The notes under the pieces were generated by a model. It searched no databases. It had not been told where the DNA came from and saw nothing but the letters and a program-made list of their open reading frames with translations. From the NCBI RefSeq assembly GCF_014649815.1, contig NZ_BMTT01000022.1, forward strand, positions 1 through 64,000: a stretch of 64,000 nucleotides of DNA, read 5' to 3'. A program made the translations under genes and the position numbers. Below are positions 26,564-38,684 of the stretch, one piece after another. This stretch comes from Streptomyces mutabilis (GTDB taxonomy: Bacteria; Actinomycetota; Actinomycetes; Streptomycetales; Streptomycetaceae). Position 1 is the first letter of the stretch; each line of letters starts with the position of its first letter.

Positions 26564-26573
26564 CGAACGGCTC

Positions 26574-27530
26574 ATGACCACACAGAGCACGAGCGCCCGG
26601 ACCGCCGCCGGGCCCCGCAAGGAGTCCCGGCGGCGGCCGCCCGCCTCGTCCACGACCAAGGTGGGCCGCCCCGGCTTCGCCTGGGCGCTGCCCGCCGCAG
26701 TGTTCTTCGCCCTGTTCGCGATCGTGCCGCTGATCATGGTGGCCGTGCTGTCCTTCATGAGCTGGGACGGTCTCAGCTCGCCCGAGTTCGTCGGCACGGA
26801 CAACTGGTCGCGCCTCATCGACGACCCGGTCATGCTCAAGAGCATCTGGCTGACCCTGTTGCTGACCGCGCTCGGCGTGGTCCTCCAGACCCCGCTGAGC
26901 ATCCTGCTCGGCGTCTGGGCCGCCGGTCACCAGCGCAACCGCGCCGTCCTGTCGGTCATCTACTTCATCCCGCTGCTGCTGTCCGCGACGGCCGTGTCCG
27001 TGCTGTGGCGGGCACTGCTCGACCCGAACTTCGGCATCCCCGCCGACGCGACCTGGCTGTTCGGCGACGGCAACCTGTTCGGTGAACAGGCCACCGCCAT
27101 CGGGGTGCTGGCGTTCGTCAGCACCTGGCAGTTCACCCCGTTCCACACACTGATCTACCAGGGCGCGGCCCGCGCGATCCCGCCGGTGCTGTACCAGGCG
27201 GCGGAGATCGACGGGGCGGGCCGCTACCGGCAGTTCTTCCACATCACCCTGCCGCAGCTGCGCACCTCCATGATCACCTCGATGATCCTGATGATCGTCG
27301 GGGGTCTGACCACGTTCGAGACGGTCCTCATCCTGACCCAGGGCGGCCCCGGCACCGACACCACCATCAGCGCCTACTACATGTACGACAAGGCGTTCAA
27401 GAGCTTCGACTACGGCACCGGCTCCGCGATCGCCCTGGCCCTGGTCGTGGCGGCCACGGTCATCTCGCTGATCGTCGTCCGGGTCTCCGGCTACGACAAG
27501 ATGCGCAGCTCCATGGAGGGTGTGTCATGA
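26574..27530 (+). CDS. bxlF: ABC sugar permease (BxlF-like)
   Basis: A 318-residue MalF-type permease with about six TM segments after a basic N-terminal tail. The EAA-loop region is visible (YQAAEIDGAGRYRQFFHITLPQLR). It forms the membrane channel with the next gene product. It starts 10 bp after the binding-protein stop and overlaps the next gene by 4 bp (ATGA), showing translational coupling. Confidence 0.9.
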   Translation: MTTQSTSARTAAGPRKESRRRPPASSTTKVGRPGFAWALPAAVFFALFAIVPLIMVAVLSFMSWDGLSSPEFVGTDNWSRLIDDPVMLKSIWLTLLLTALGVVLQTPLSILLGVWAAGHQRNRAVLSVIYFIPLLLSATAVSVLWRALLDPNFGIPADATWLFGDGNLFGEQATAIGVLAFVSTWQFTPFHTLIYQGAARAIPPVLYQAAEIDGAGRYRQFFHITLPQLRTSMITSMILMIVGGLTTFETVLILTQGGPGTDTTISAYYMYDKAFKSFDYGTGSAIALALVVAATVISLIVVRVSGYDKMRSSMEGVS

Positions 27531-28345
27531 GGCGCCGACCGAACTACCTGGGCGGCGCCGGATCGCTCGTCTGGCTCTTCCTGGTCGGCCTCCCGCTGTA
27601 CGTGATGCTCGCAGCGACCCTGCGCACCCGCCAGGACTACGCCGAGAACGGCCCGGTCTCGATCCCGGACAGCTTCACGCTGGACAACTACACCGGCGCC
27701 TTCGACTCGGGGTTCGGCCAGTACTTCCTCAACACGCTCGTCGTCACCGTCAGCGTGATCGGCATCGTCCTGGTGCTGGTCCCGCCGCTCGCCTACGCGA
27801 TCGTCCGCAGCCGCGGCAGGGCCACGTCGGCGATCTTCCGGCTGTTCCTGCTCGGCCTCGCCATCCCGGCCCAGGCCGTGATCGTGCCGATGTTCTACCT
27901 GATCAGCGAGGCCGGGCTGTACGACAACCTGCTCGGCGTCATCCTGCCCACGGCCGCGTTCTGCCTGCCGATGTCCGCCCTGATCCTCAGCGGCACCATG
28001 CGGGACATCTCGCCGGAGCTGTACGAGGCCATGGCGATGGACGGCGCGAGCCCGCGGCGCATGTTCTTCCAGCTCGTCGTGCCGCTCTCCCGCGGCGGCC
28101 TCTCCACGATCGTGGTGTTCTCCGCGCTCCAGGCGTGGAACGGCTTCCTGTTCCCGCTCGTGCTGACCCAGTCCGACGCCACCAAGGTCGTCACCCTGGG
28201 GCTCTACAACTTCCAGACCGAACACGGCATCGACATCCCCGGCCTGTTGGGAGCCGTGGTGCTGTCCATGACGCCCATCCTGCTCGTCTACCTGTTCGCC
28301 CGTCGTGCCCTGGTCCAGGGCCTGATGGGCGTCGGAGGAAAGTGA
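27527..28345 (+). CDS. bxlG: ABC sugar permease (BxlG-like)
   Basis: A 272-residue MalG-type permease with six predicted TM segments and EAA loop (YEAMAMDGASPRRMFFQLVVPLSRGG). Partner of the preceding permease. Its stop codon overlaps the GTG start of the GH3 gene, so all four genes are coupled. Confidence 0.9.
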   Translation: MRRRPNYLGGAGSLVWLFLVGLPLYVMLAATLRTRQDYAENGPVSIPDSFTLDNYTGAFDSGFGQYFLNTLVVTVSVIGIVLVLVPPLAYAIVRSRGRATSAIFRLFLLGLAIPAQAVIVPMFYLISEAGLYDNLLGVILPTAAFCLPMSALILSGTMRDISPELYEAMAMDGASPRRMFFQLVVPLSRGGLSTIVVFSALQAWNGFLFPLVLTQSDATKVVTLGLYNFQTEHGIDIPGLLGAVVLSMTPILLVYLFARRALVQGLMGVGGK

Positions 28346-30723
28346 TCGCCGACGTGGCCGTTGGAACCACCCCCGAAATCCCCCTCTGGAACGACCCCGC
28401 CCACTCCGTCTCCGCCAGGGTCTCCGCGCTGATCGAGGCGATGACCCTGCAGGAGAAGATCGCCCAGCTGTACGGCGTGTGGGTCGGCGCGTCCGACGAG
28501 GGCGGAGACGTCGCCCCCCATCAGCACGACATGGAGGAGGCCGTCGACCTCGACGCCCTCCTGCCCACCGGACTGGGCCAGTTGACCCGCCCGTTCGGCA
28601 CCGCCCCCGTCGACCCCGCGCTCGGCGCGCTGTCCCTGCTGCGCACCCAGGCACGCATCGCCTCCGCCAACCGCTTCGGCATCCCCGCCCTCGCGCACGA
28701 GGAGTGCCTGGCCGGCTTCGCCACCTGGGGCGCGACCGCCTACCCCGTCCCACTGTCCTGGGGTGCCACCTTCGATCCCGGCCTGGTCCACCGCATGGCC
28801 GCCGCCATCGGCCGCGACATGCGCTCCGTCGGCGTCCACCAGGGCCTCGCCCCAGTCCTGGACGTGGTGCGCGACGCCCGCTGGGGCCGGGTCGAGGAGA
28901 CCATCAGCGAGGACCCGTACCTCGTCGGCACCATCGGTACCGCCTACGTCCGCGGCCTGGAGGACGCCGGGATCGTCGCCACCCTCAAGCACTTCGTCGG
29001 CTACTCCGCCTCACGCGCCGGACGCAACCTCGCACCCGCCCCGATGGGGCCGCGCGAGCGCGCCGACATCCTGTTGCCGCCCTTCGAAATGGCGATCCGC
29101 GAGGGCGGTGCCCGGTCCGTGATGCACGCCTACACCGACGTCGACGGTGTGCCCGCCGCGGCCGACGAGAACCTGCTGACCGGGCTGCTCCGGGACACCT
29201 GGGGCTTCGACGGCACCGTCGTCGCCGACTACTTCGGCATCGCCTTCCTCAAGACCCTGCACGGCATCGCCGCCGACTGGGCCGGTGCCGCCGGTGCCGC
29301 ACTGCGCGCGGGCGTCGACGTGGAACTGCCCACCGTCAAGACGTTCGGCGCGCCCCTGGCCGAGGCCGTGACCGCCGGCCGGGTCCCGGAGGCGGTGATC
29401 GACCGCGCCCTGCGCCGGGTGCTCACGCAGAAGGCCGAACTCGGTCTGCTCGACCCGGACTGGGACCCCGTACCGACCGCGCTCCACGACGCCGACCTGG
29501 ACGACCTGGACGCCCTGCGCGGCCGGATCGACCTGGACGGCCCGGAGAACCGGGAGCTGGCCCGCACGGTCGCCGAGGAGGCGGTCGTGCTCCTGAGCAA
29601 CGACGGCACCCTGCCGCTGGTCCGGCCGCGCCGCATCGCCCTGGTCGGACCCAACGCCGACGAGCCCACCGCCGTACTGGGCTGCTACTCCTTCCCGCAG
29701 CACATCGGCGTCCACCACCCCGGAACCCCGGTCGGCATCGAACTGCCCACCCTGCGCGAGACGCTGGCCGCCGAGTTCCCCGACGCGGAGGTGACCGTCG
29801 TACGCGGCACCGGGGTCGACGACGGGGACGTCTTCGGCATCCCCGAGGCCGTCCAGGCGGCCCGGGAGGCCGACGTCGTCGTCGCGGTCCTGGGCGACCG
29901 GGCCGGGCTGTTCGGCCGCGGCACCAGCGGCGAGGGCTGCGACGCCGAGTCGCTGGCCCTGCCCGGCGCCCAGCAGCAGCTCCTCGACGCGCTGCTCGAC
30001 ACCCGCAAGCCGGTCGTGACGGTGCTGCTCGCGGGGCGCCCGTACGCCCTCGGCCGGGCCGTGGCGGAGTCCGCCGCGATCGTCCAGTCGTTCTTCCCCG
30101 GCGCGGAGGGCACCGCCGCCGTCGCCGGGGTGCTCAGCGGACGGACGAACCCCTCCGGCCGACTGCCGGTCAGCGTGCCGCGCGGAGCGGGATCCCAGCC
30201 GACCACCTACCTCGGGGCGCGGCTGGCCCACGCCAGCGAGGTGTCCAACATCGACCCGACGCCCGCCTTCGGCTTCGGGCACGGCCTCGCGTACACCGCA
30301 TTCGAGTGGAGCGACCTCGCGGTGGACGGCAAGGAAGCACCCACCGACGGCGAGTTCTCGCTAGAGTTCACCGTCCGCAACACCGGCGAGCGGCACGGCA
30401 CCGAGGTCGTCCAGCTCTACCTGCACGACCCGGTCGCCTCCGTCGTCCAGCCGGTGCAGCGTCTCATCGGCTACACCCGCGTGCCGTTGGAGGCGGGGGA
30501 GGAACGCCGGGTGCGCGTCACGGTTCCGGCCGACCTCGCCTCCTTCACCGGTCGTGACGGCCACCGCGTCGTCGAGCCGGGCGACCTGGAACTGCGGTTC
30601 GCGGCCTCCAGCACCGACACGCGCCTGACGGCTTCGGTCACGCTCACCGGCCCGGAGCGCCGCGTCGACCACACCCGGCGCCTGCACGCCGTCTTCGCCG
30701 AGGAAGGCGCCGCCGACGCCTGA
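28342..30723 (+). CDS. bxlA: glycoside hydrolase family 3 beta-xylosidase (BxlA-like)
   Basis: A 793-residue cytosolic GH3 enzyme from the GTG at 28342 (GGAGGAAA ribosome site). The N-terminal TIM-barrel contains GIPALAHEECLAG, HQGLAPVLDVVRDARWGRVEE and the nucleophile region GTVVADYFGIAF (Asp in VADY). The alpha/beta sandwich follows (VLLSNDGTLPLV, GPNADEPTAVLGCYS, EGCDAESLALPGAQQQLL), then a fibronectin-III-like C-terminal domain (FTVRNTGERHGTEVVQLYLHD). No signal peptide, so it hydrolyses imported xylo-oligosaccharides. Operon context and the HEECLAG motif favour beta-xylosidase over beta-glucosidase. Confidence 0.88.
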   Translation: MIADVAVGTTPEIPLWNDPAHSVSARVSALIEAMTLQEKIAQLYGVWVGASDEGGDVAPHQHDMEEAVDLDALLPTGLGQLTRPFGTAPVDPALGALSLLRTQARIASANRFGIPALAHEECLAGFATWGATAYPVPLSWGATFDPGLVHRMAAAIGRDMRSVGVHQGLAPVLDVVRDARWGRVEETISEDPYLVGTIGTAYVRGLEDAGIVATLKHFVGYSASRAGRNLAPAPMGPRERADILLPPFEMAIREGGARSVMHAYTDVDGVPAAADENLLTGLLRDTWGFDGTVVADYFGIAFLKTLHGIAADWAGAAGAALRAGVDVELPTVKTFGAPLAEAVTAGRVPEAVIDRALRRVLTQKAELGLLDPDWDPVPTALHDADLDDLDALRGRIDLDGPENRELARTVAEEAVVLLSNDGTLPLVRPRRIALVGPNADEPTAVLGCYSFPQHIGVHHPGTPVGIELPTLRETLAAEFPDAEVTVVRGTGVDDGDVFGIPEAVQAAREADVVVAVLGDRAGLFGRGTSGEGCDAESLALPGAQQQLLDALLDTRKPVVTVLLAGRPYALGRAVAESAAIVQSFFPGAEGTAAVAGVLSGRTNPSGRLPVSVPRGAGSQPTTYLGARLAHASEVSNIDPTPAFGFGHGLAYTAFEWSDLAVDGKEAPTDGEFSLEFTVRNTGERHGTEVVQLYLHDPVASVVQPVQRLIGYTRVPLEAGEERRVRVTVPADLASFTGRDGHRVVEPGDLELRFAASSTDTRLTASVTLTGPERRVDHTRRLHAVFAEEGAADA

Positions 30724-30738
30724 TCCGCCGGCCGGACC

Positions 30739-30780
30739 ACGAGCGGCGCACCCGGCAACCCGCCCGGGTGCGCCGCTCGT
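30739..30780 (+). terminator. strong hairpin terminator after the bxl operon
   Basis: A 17-bp perfect inverted repeat (30739-30755 pairs with 30764-30780; arm begins ACGAGCGGCG) with an 8-nt loop, 15 bp after the GH3 stop codon. There is no T run, as usual for high-GC actinobacterial terminators. Confidence 0.8.
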
Positions 30781-30809
30781 CGGAAGCGGGCCGCCCGTAC
30801 GATGGGGAC

Positions 30810-31145
30810 ATGACGCGACGCTCGGCCGGACGCCGAGTTCAGTTCGTCGGTCTGGCCCACGGTGCCATCGGCGCGGTGATCCACCGCGACGTGCTCGCCG
30901 ACATCGCCCGGGGAACCTCCTCGACTCGTAACGGACCGGGGCGGCCGGGCCGCCGCGCCCGCCCTGTGGATGGGCGGCCGGCTGCTGCGCTCCGCGGAGG
31001 AGCACGAGGACGTCCCGGCCCAGCGCGCCGCCGGTGCCGTGCTGATCGCCGTCGGTGTGACGGGCACCGCGCTCATGCCGAAGGCGGCTTCCCCGCACTC
31101 GCGGCCGTCGGGGGCCTCGTGCTGCGCCGCGCGCCGCGCGGCTGA
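30810..31145 (+). pseudogene. DUF6463-like small membrane protein, broken by deletion and frameshifts
   Basis: The start frame reads VQFVGLAHGAIGAVIHRDVLADIARG from the ATG at 30810. A second frame then gives WMGGRLLRSAEEHEDVP and AVLIAVGVTGTALMPKA. The first frame resumes with GFPALAAVGGLVLRRAPRG and a stop. The order matches a small four-TM family I recall as DUF6463 (N-terminal GLAH...YRDPLAEI, C-terminal LMPxSGF), but the middle is shortened and two frame changes are needed. Confidence 0.5.
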
Positions 31146-31151
31146 GCCGGG

Positions 31152-31724
31152 TCAGCGCACGACGTCGAAGACCTGCTTCTGCAGACCGTTGGCGTAGACC
31201 TCGTGCTCGACGAGCCTCAGCTTCTGGGTGTCCTTGTCCGTGGTGCTGAACAGCCGCTTGCCCGCGCCGAGCAGGAGCGGGAAGACCAGCAGGTGGTAGC
31301 GGTCGATCAGACCGGCGTCGGACAGGCTCCGGTTCAGCGCGGCGCTGCCGTGGACGATGATCGGGCCGCCCTCGGTCTCCTTCAGCAGGGCGACCTCGTC
31401 GAGGGAGCGCAGGATCGTGGTCTCGCCCCAGTTCGGCACCAGGTCGTCGTCGGTCAGGGTGGTGGAGACTACGTACTTCGGCATCACCTTGTAGCCGGGG
31501 AACTCCTCCATGTCCGGCCACACCGGGCTGAACGCCTCGTAGCTGACCCGGCCCAGCAGCAGCGCCGTGGCCTCCTTCTGTTCCCGGTCCTTGATGGCGT
31601 ACGCCTCGGGCAGGAACTCCACGTCCTTGAAGGTCCACCCGGAGTTCCGGTATCCGGGCTCGCCGCCCGGGGCCTCCACGACGCCGTCGAGCGAGACGAA
31701 GGCGGTGCTGATCAAGGTACGCAT
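31152..31724 (-). CDS. dihydrofolate reductase-family protein (RibD C-terminal-like)
   Basis: A 190-residue protein from the ATG at 31724. N-terminal MRTLISTAFVSLDGVVEAPG, LLLGRVSYEAF and the C-terminal GSAALNRSLSDAGLIDRYHLLVFPLLLGAGKRLF are the standard signature of the widespread actinobacterial DHFR-like/RibD_C family. A role in reductive metabolism is presumed; the substrate is unknown and it is unlikely to be the housekeeping DHFR. Flanked by two broken genes. Confidence 0.87.
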   Translation of the reverse strand: MRTLISTAFVSLDGVVEAPGGEPGYRNSGWTFKDVEFLPEAYAIKDREQKEATALLLGRVSYEAFSPVWPDMEEFPGYKVMPKYVVSTTLTDDDLVPNWGETTILRSLDEVALLKETEGGPIIVHGSAALNRSLSDAGLIDRYHLLVFPLLLGAGKRLFSTTDKDTQKLRLVEHEVYANGLQKQVFDVVR

Positions 31725-31824
31725 CTGCGGTTCCCCACTGTCTGTCTCGAATCCGTGCTCCAGCATGTTCGAGATGTACGACCGCCGGTCGGCGCGAAAC
31801 TCATCGCTCCGTCCCGCGTGAACG

Positions 31825-32325
31825 TCAGACGGTCCTGACGACCGTCGTCACCGCCGTCACCGCGACGATCACCGCCAGCGCGTCCTCCGCCGCCTTCACG
31901 ACGTGACGCACGGCCGCCGCGGACCACCGGCCCTGCGAGACCGACTCCACGGCCGCCACCGCGCGGCGCGCTGCGGCGTCCGGGAAGGCCGGGCGGTGCA
32001 GCTTCGCCCCGTGCAGCAGGGCCGCCAGGGACGCCGTACGCTCGTCCGGTGCCGCGCCGCCCAGGACGACGGCCTCCAGGCGCCGGCGCACCGCCGCTTC
32101 CACGGAGCCGAGTCGCCGGCGAAGCGTCCAGGCGGGCTCGCCCAGCGGCGTCGCGTCGACGACGGTGACCTTCTCGTCGGTCACCTCCACGCGGCCCGCC
32201 AGTGCAACTCCACCAGCGCGGCCGCGGCGAGCGCCGGCGCCACTCGCGCCGTCTCCCTCGCGGTGCCGGACTCGTGGTCCAGCGAGAGGAGCAGGAACTG
32301 CTCGCCGAGGGGAGTGGGGATCCCC
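31825..32325 (-). pseudogene. GPP34 (GOLPH3-like) phosphoprotein gene with a one-base frameshift
   Basis: The upstream frame encodes TPLGEQFLLLSLDHESGTARETAR and AAAALVEL. It then runs out of frame at about 32203, and the downstream frame resumes ALAGRVEVTDEKVTVVDATPLGEP and continues to the stop at 31825. Joining them restores the typical GPP34 string LVELALAGRVEV, so a single G appears to be missing. Actinobacterial GPP34 proteins are cytosolic and of unclear role. A GTG at 32190 could still start a 121-residue C-terminal fragment. No clear original start codon is visible. Confidence 0.65.
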
Positions 32326-32456
32326 GAGGGAGATGCCCTGTGTTCGGTCCTCAGGTGCCGGGCTGGGCGGCGGTCGCGGGTGAGGCTCTCGCCCGTGCCT
32401 TCGCGGACGCCCCCACCCGTACCCGCCGTTGCCGCACCGCCGGTTTCCCTGCGAGG

Positions 32457-34106
32457 TCAGCGCCCCCGCAGGGCGTCGAGCGCCTGCAGCGCCACGTGGA
32501 GTTCGGTGCGCTGTTCACCGGACTCCAGGTCGCGGCCGAGCAGCCGTTCGACGGTGCGCAGGCGTTGGTAGACGGTCTCCCGGGACACGCCCGCCGCGCG
32601 GGCGGCGGCGGTCTTGTTGCCGGCGGCGTCCAGGTAGCCGCGCAAGGTGGCCAGGAGGTCGGTGCCGTGCCGGGCGTCGTGGTCGAGGAGGCGGCCCAAC
32701 TGCCGTTCCGCGTACTCCTGCACCCGGGTGTCGTCGCGGAGCGCGTACAGCAGGCGGGGAAGGCCGACGTCGGACCGTAGGTGGAAGGAGCGGTCCGGCG
32801 GGAGGGGCTGACCAGGCCCGGTCGCCTCGGCCACCCGGGCCGCCTCGCGGAACGAACGGGCGACGTCGGCGAGGTCCTCGGCCGGGGAGCCGGCGCACAC
32901 GGTCGCGCCCGGGGCGGAGTCCAGGGCGGTCCGGCTCACGTGCTCGACCGACTGCCGGCAGGGCCGGGACGGGCGCAGCGCCAGCAGCACGCCGATGCGG
33001 GCGGGGGCCAGGAGCCCGACGAGCGCCTGCGTTCCCGACGCGTCCAGTTCCTCGGAGATGCGGGCCTCGGTCCTCGCGGTGTCCGCCTCGGCCGGGACGT
33101 CGGCGAGGACGGCGACGAAGCGGGTGTGCTCCGTGGGCAGCCCGAGCGCCGCGATGCGGGCGTGCGCGTCCGCCGGGGAGTGGTGACGCTGTTCCCTGAG
33201 GTCGCGCAGGGCGTCGCGGTGCGCGGCGCGTTCCCAGGGCGTGGGACGGGTGAGGCGGGCGATGGTAAGGGCCATCGCCGTGCGCTCAAGGACGGTGACG
33301 TCCTCGGGGCCGAAGGGCGGGGGAGCGGCCGCGCGGAACGGGCCGGACCGGCCGGGAGGGCCGTGGAGCATGGCCACCCGTCCCCAGGCCTCGCCCTGGA
33401 ACTCGACCGGCGCCACGAGCCAGCCCTCGGGCCCGCGGATTCCCGCCCGGTCGGCGGCGGGAGTGGACCGGGAGCGCCGCTCCCAGTCGGCGAGCACGGT
33501 CTCCGCGGTGCTGCCGGAGGGCTCGCAGATCAGTGCCCGGTGGACCAGGTTCTCCAGGACGACCGTGTGTCCGCTCATCTCCGCCGCGGCGCGCAGCACG
33601 TCCCCGGGGCCGGCGCCTCGCAGGGTGAGGGCGGTGAACGCCTCGTGGACGCGCTGGGTCCGGCGCATCGCGTCCGTCTGGTTGCCGAGGATCAGTGTGT
33701 GGACGACCTGCGTGACCTCCAGGAAGTTCACGTCCTTGGCCAGCGTGACCAGGGGCAGGCCGCGCGCCCGGCAGGCGTCGACCAGCGCGTCGGGCGGCCG
33801 GTGGTACCGGCGGACGAGCTCGATGACCAGGGCCGCGGCGCCCACCGCGGCGAGTTCGTCGACGTAGCGGCGCACCCCGCCCGCGTCGTCGGGCAGCGGC
33901 ATACCGGTGGTGAGGACCAGTTCGCCACCCTTGAGGAAGGAGGCCGGGTCCGTCAGTTCGGTGATGTGGACCCAGCGCACCGGGCGGTCGACGTGCTCCA
34001 GGCCGGTCACCACTCGCGGGTCGCCGTCGGCCACGACCGGCAGGGCCAGCACGTCGGCCACGGTGAGCGGACGGCCCGCCGGGCCGAGGTGCGGTTTCCC
34101 GCTCAC
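32457..34106 (-). CDS. PucR-family regulator of the GABA genes
   Basis: A 549-residue protein from the GTG at 34106 (GGAGGCAGC ribosome site). The N-terminal PucR domain (LTVADVLALPVV, LVLTTGMPLPDD) is followed by a GGDEF-like/CdaR middle. The C-terminal PucR HTH reads LLATLRGYLDAAGNKTAAARAAGVSRETVYQRLRTVERLLG. Divergent from gabT-gabD, so it is probably their local activator responding to GABA or succinate semialdehyde (inference). Inverted repeats in the 267-bp intergenic region are candidate binding sites. Confidence 0.87.
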   Translation of the reverse strand: MSGKPHLGPAGRPLTVADVLALPVVADGDPRVVTGLEHVDRPVRWVHITELTDPASFLKGGELVLTTGMPLPDDAGGVRRYVDELAAVGAAALVIELVRRYHRPPDALVDACRARGLPLVTLAKDVNFLEVTQVVHTLILGNQTDAMRRTQRVHEAFTALTLRGAGPGDVLRAAAEMSGHTVVLENLVHRALICEPSGSTAETVLADWERRSRSTPAADRAGIRGPEGWLVAPVEFQGEAWGRVAMLHGPPGRSGPFRAAAPPPFGPEDVTVLERTAMALTIARLTRPTPWERAAHRDALRDLREQRHHSPADAHARIAALGLPTEHTRFVAVLADVPAEADTARTEARISEELDASGTQALVGLLAPARIGVLLALRPSRPCRQSVEHVSRTALDSAPGATVCAGSPAEDLADVARSFREAARVAEATGPGQPLPPDRSFHLRSDVGLPRLLYALRDDTRVQEYAERQLGRLLDHDARHGTDLLATLRGYLDAAGNKTAAARAAGVSRETVYQRLRTVERLLGRDLESGEQRTELHVALQALDALRGR

Positions 34107-34373
34107 GCTGCCTCCTGCACACCGGTCCCGTTCGGCGCCCGGGGCGCCCTTTGCCACTCTGACAAGCGCCACTGACCTGCGCAAGGGCGCCCGGGAGGGG
34201 CACCCGGCGGGTATCGGCGGCACGCTGGGAGGACACCGGTTGACACAACGTCCGGATACCGCGCCCCGCCCGGACAGATCACGCGTTGTCCGGGCGCGTA
34301 CCGAGGGCATGTCTCGGGAGACGCAGCGCAGCCGACTACTCAGCAGAACCGACGACCAGGCCGGGAGACGAGC
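34107..34373. promoter_or_regulatory. divergent control region between the PucR gene and gabT
   Basis: It contains GGCGCC-CGG-GGCGCC near 34137 and a 10-bp perfect inverted repeat with arms CGCCCGGACA (34267-34276) and TGTCCGGGCG (34287-34296) separated by 10 bp. The second lies about 80-110 bp before the gabT ATG. It could be a PucR operator or an attenuating hairpin. A TTGACA hexamer occurs at 34240-34245, without an evident -10. Confidence 0.45.
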
Positions 34374-35642
34374 ATGACCGCACTGTCGCCGCACCTTCGC
34401 CAGGCCACGCCCGTGACGGCGGTCCGGGGCGAGGGCGTCCACCTCCACGGCGAGGACGGCCGCCGCTATCTGGACTTCACCGCCGGCATCGGCGTCACCA
34501 GCACCGGGCACTGCCACCCCAGGGTGGTGGCCGCCGCTCAGGAGCAGGTGGGCACCCTGATCCACGGGCAGTACACGACCGTCATGCACCAGCCGCTGCG
34601 CCGGCTCGTCGACCGGCTCGGCGAGGTGCTGCCCGCCGGCCTGGACAGCCTGTTCTTCACCAATTCCGGCAGTGAGGCGGTGGAGGCGGCGCTGCGCCTG
34701 GCCCGCCAGGCCACCGGCCGCCCCAACGTCCTGGTCTGCCACGGCGGTTTCCACGGCCGGACCGTGGCCGCCGCCTCCATGACCACGTCCGGCACCCGCT
34801 TCCGGTCCGGTTTCTCACCGCTGATGAGCGGCGTGGTCGTCACCCCGTTCCCGACGGCCTTCCGCTACGGCTGGGACGAGGAAACCGCCACCCGCTTCGC
34901 CCTCAAGGAGCTCGACTACACCCTCCAGACGATCTCCTCGCCCGCCGACACCGCCGCCGTCGTCGTCGAGCCGGTACTCGGCGAGGGCGGGTACGTGCCC
35001 GCTACCCGCGCCTTCCTGGAGGGCCTGCGCGAGCGTGCCGACCGCCACGGCTTCCTCCTGATCCTTGACGAGGTGCAGACCGGCGTGGGCCGCACCGGCC
35101 GGTTCTGGGGCCACGAGCACTTCGGCATCACGCCCGACATCCTCGTCACGGCCAAGGGGCTGGCCAGCGGGTTCCCCCTGTCCGGCATCGCCGCCGCCGA
35201 GGAACTGATGCGGAAGGCGTGGCCGGGCTCGCAGGGCGGCACGTACGGCGCGAACGCGGTGGCGTGCGCCGCGGCGTGCGCCACCCTCGACGTCGTACGC
35301 GACGAGAAGCTCGTCGAGAACGCCGAGGTCATGGGGGCGCGGCTGCGCCAGGGACTGGAGGCGGTGGCCGCCCGTACGCCGGCCATCGGGGACGTACGCG
35401 GCATGGGGTTGATGCTGGCCTGCGAGTTCGTCACCGAGGACGGCGAGCCCGACCCCGGGACGGCGGCCCGGGTCCAGCGGGCCGCCGTCGACGAGGGCCT
35501 GCTGTTGCTGCTGTGCGGCGCCTGGAACCAGGTCGTACGGATGATCCCGGCGCTGGTGATCGGCGAGTCGGAGATCGACGAGGGGCTGCGGGCGTGGACG
35601 GCCGCCGTCGAGGCCGGCGTCTCGGGAGCCGAGGGCCGGTGA
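34374..35642 (+). CDS. gabT: 4-aminobutyrate aminotransferase-like class III aminotransferase
   Basis: A 422-residue PLP enzyme transferring the amino group of GABA (or a similar omega-amine) to 2-oxoglutarate. Seen: FTNSGSEAVEAALRLAR, HGGFHGRT, the DEVQTGVGRTG cofactor loop and Schiff-base Lys261 in TAKGLASG. It is followed 20 bp later by succinate-semialdehyde dehydrogenase, making a complete GABA-to-succinate route. Other omega-amino acids cannot be excluded. Confidence 0.87.
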   Translation: MTALSPHLRQATPVTAVRGEGVHLHGEDGRRYLDFTAGIGVTSTGHCHPRVVAAAQEQVGTLIHGQYTTVMHQPLRRLVDRLGEVLPAGLDSLFFTNSGSEAVEAALRLARQATGRPNVLVCHGGFHGRTVAAASMTTSGTRFRSGFSPLMSGVVVTPFPTAFRYGWDEETATRFALKELDYTLQTISSPADTAAVVVEPVLGEGGYVPATRAFLEGLRERADRHGFLLILDEVQTGVGRTGRFWGHEHFGITPDILVTAKGLASGFPLSGIAAAEELMRKAWPGSQGGTYGANAVACAAACATLDVVRDEKLVENAEVMGARLRQGLEAVAARTPAIGDVRGMGLMLACEFVTEDGEPDPGTAARVQRAAVDEGLLLLLCGAWNQVVRMIPALVIGESEIDEGLRAWTAAVEAGVSGAEGR

Positions 35643-35662
35643 GCACCGCGAGGAGGGACATC

Positions 35663-38615
<2,953 letters not shown>

Positions 38616-38644
38616 CCGCGTACCAGGGGGATGCCCCAACCGGC

Positions 38645-38684
38645 AAGGGCCGGCTCGATGCCTACGGGCATCGAGCCGGCCCTT
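38645..38684 (+). terminator. argG transcription terminator
   Basis: An 18-bp perfect stem (38645-38662 pairs with 38667-38684; arm AAGGGCCGGCTCGATGCC) closed by a TACG tetraloop and followed by CTGTTTCT. It begins 29 bp after the argG stop. Confidence 0.92.
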
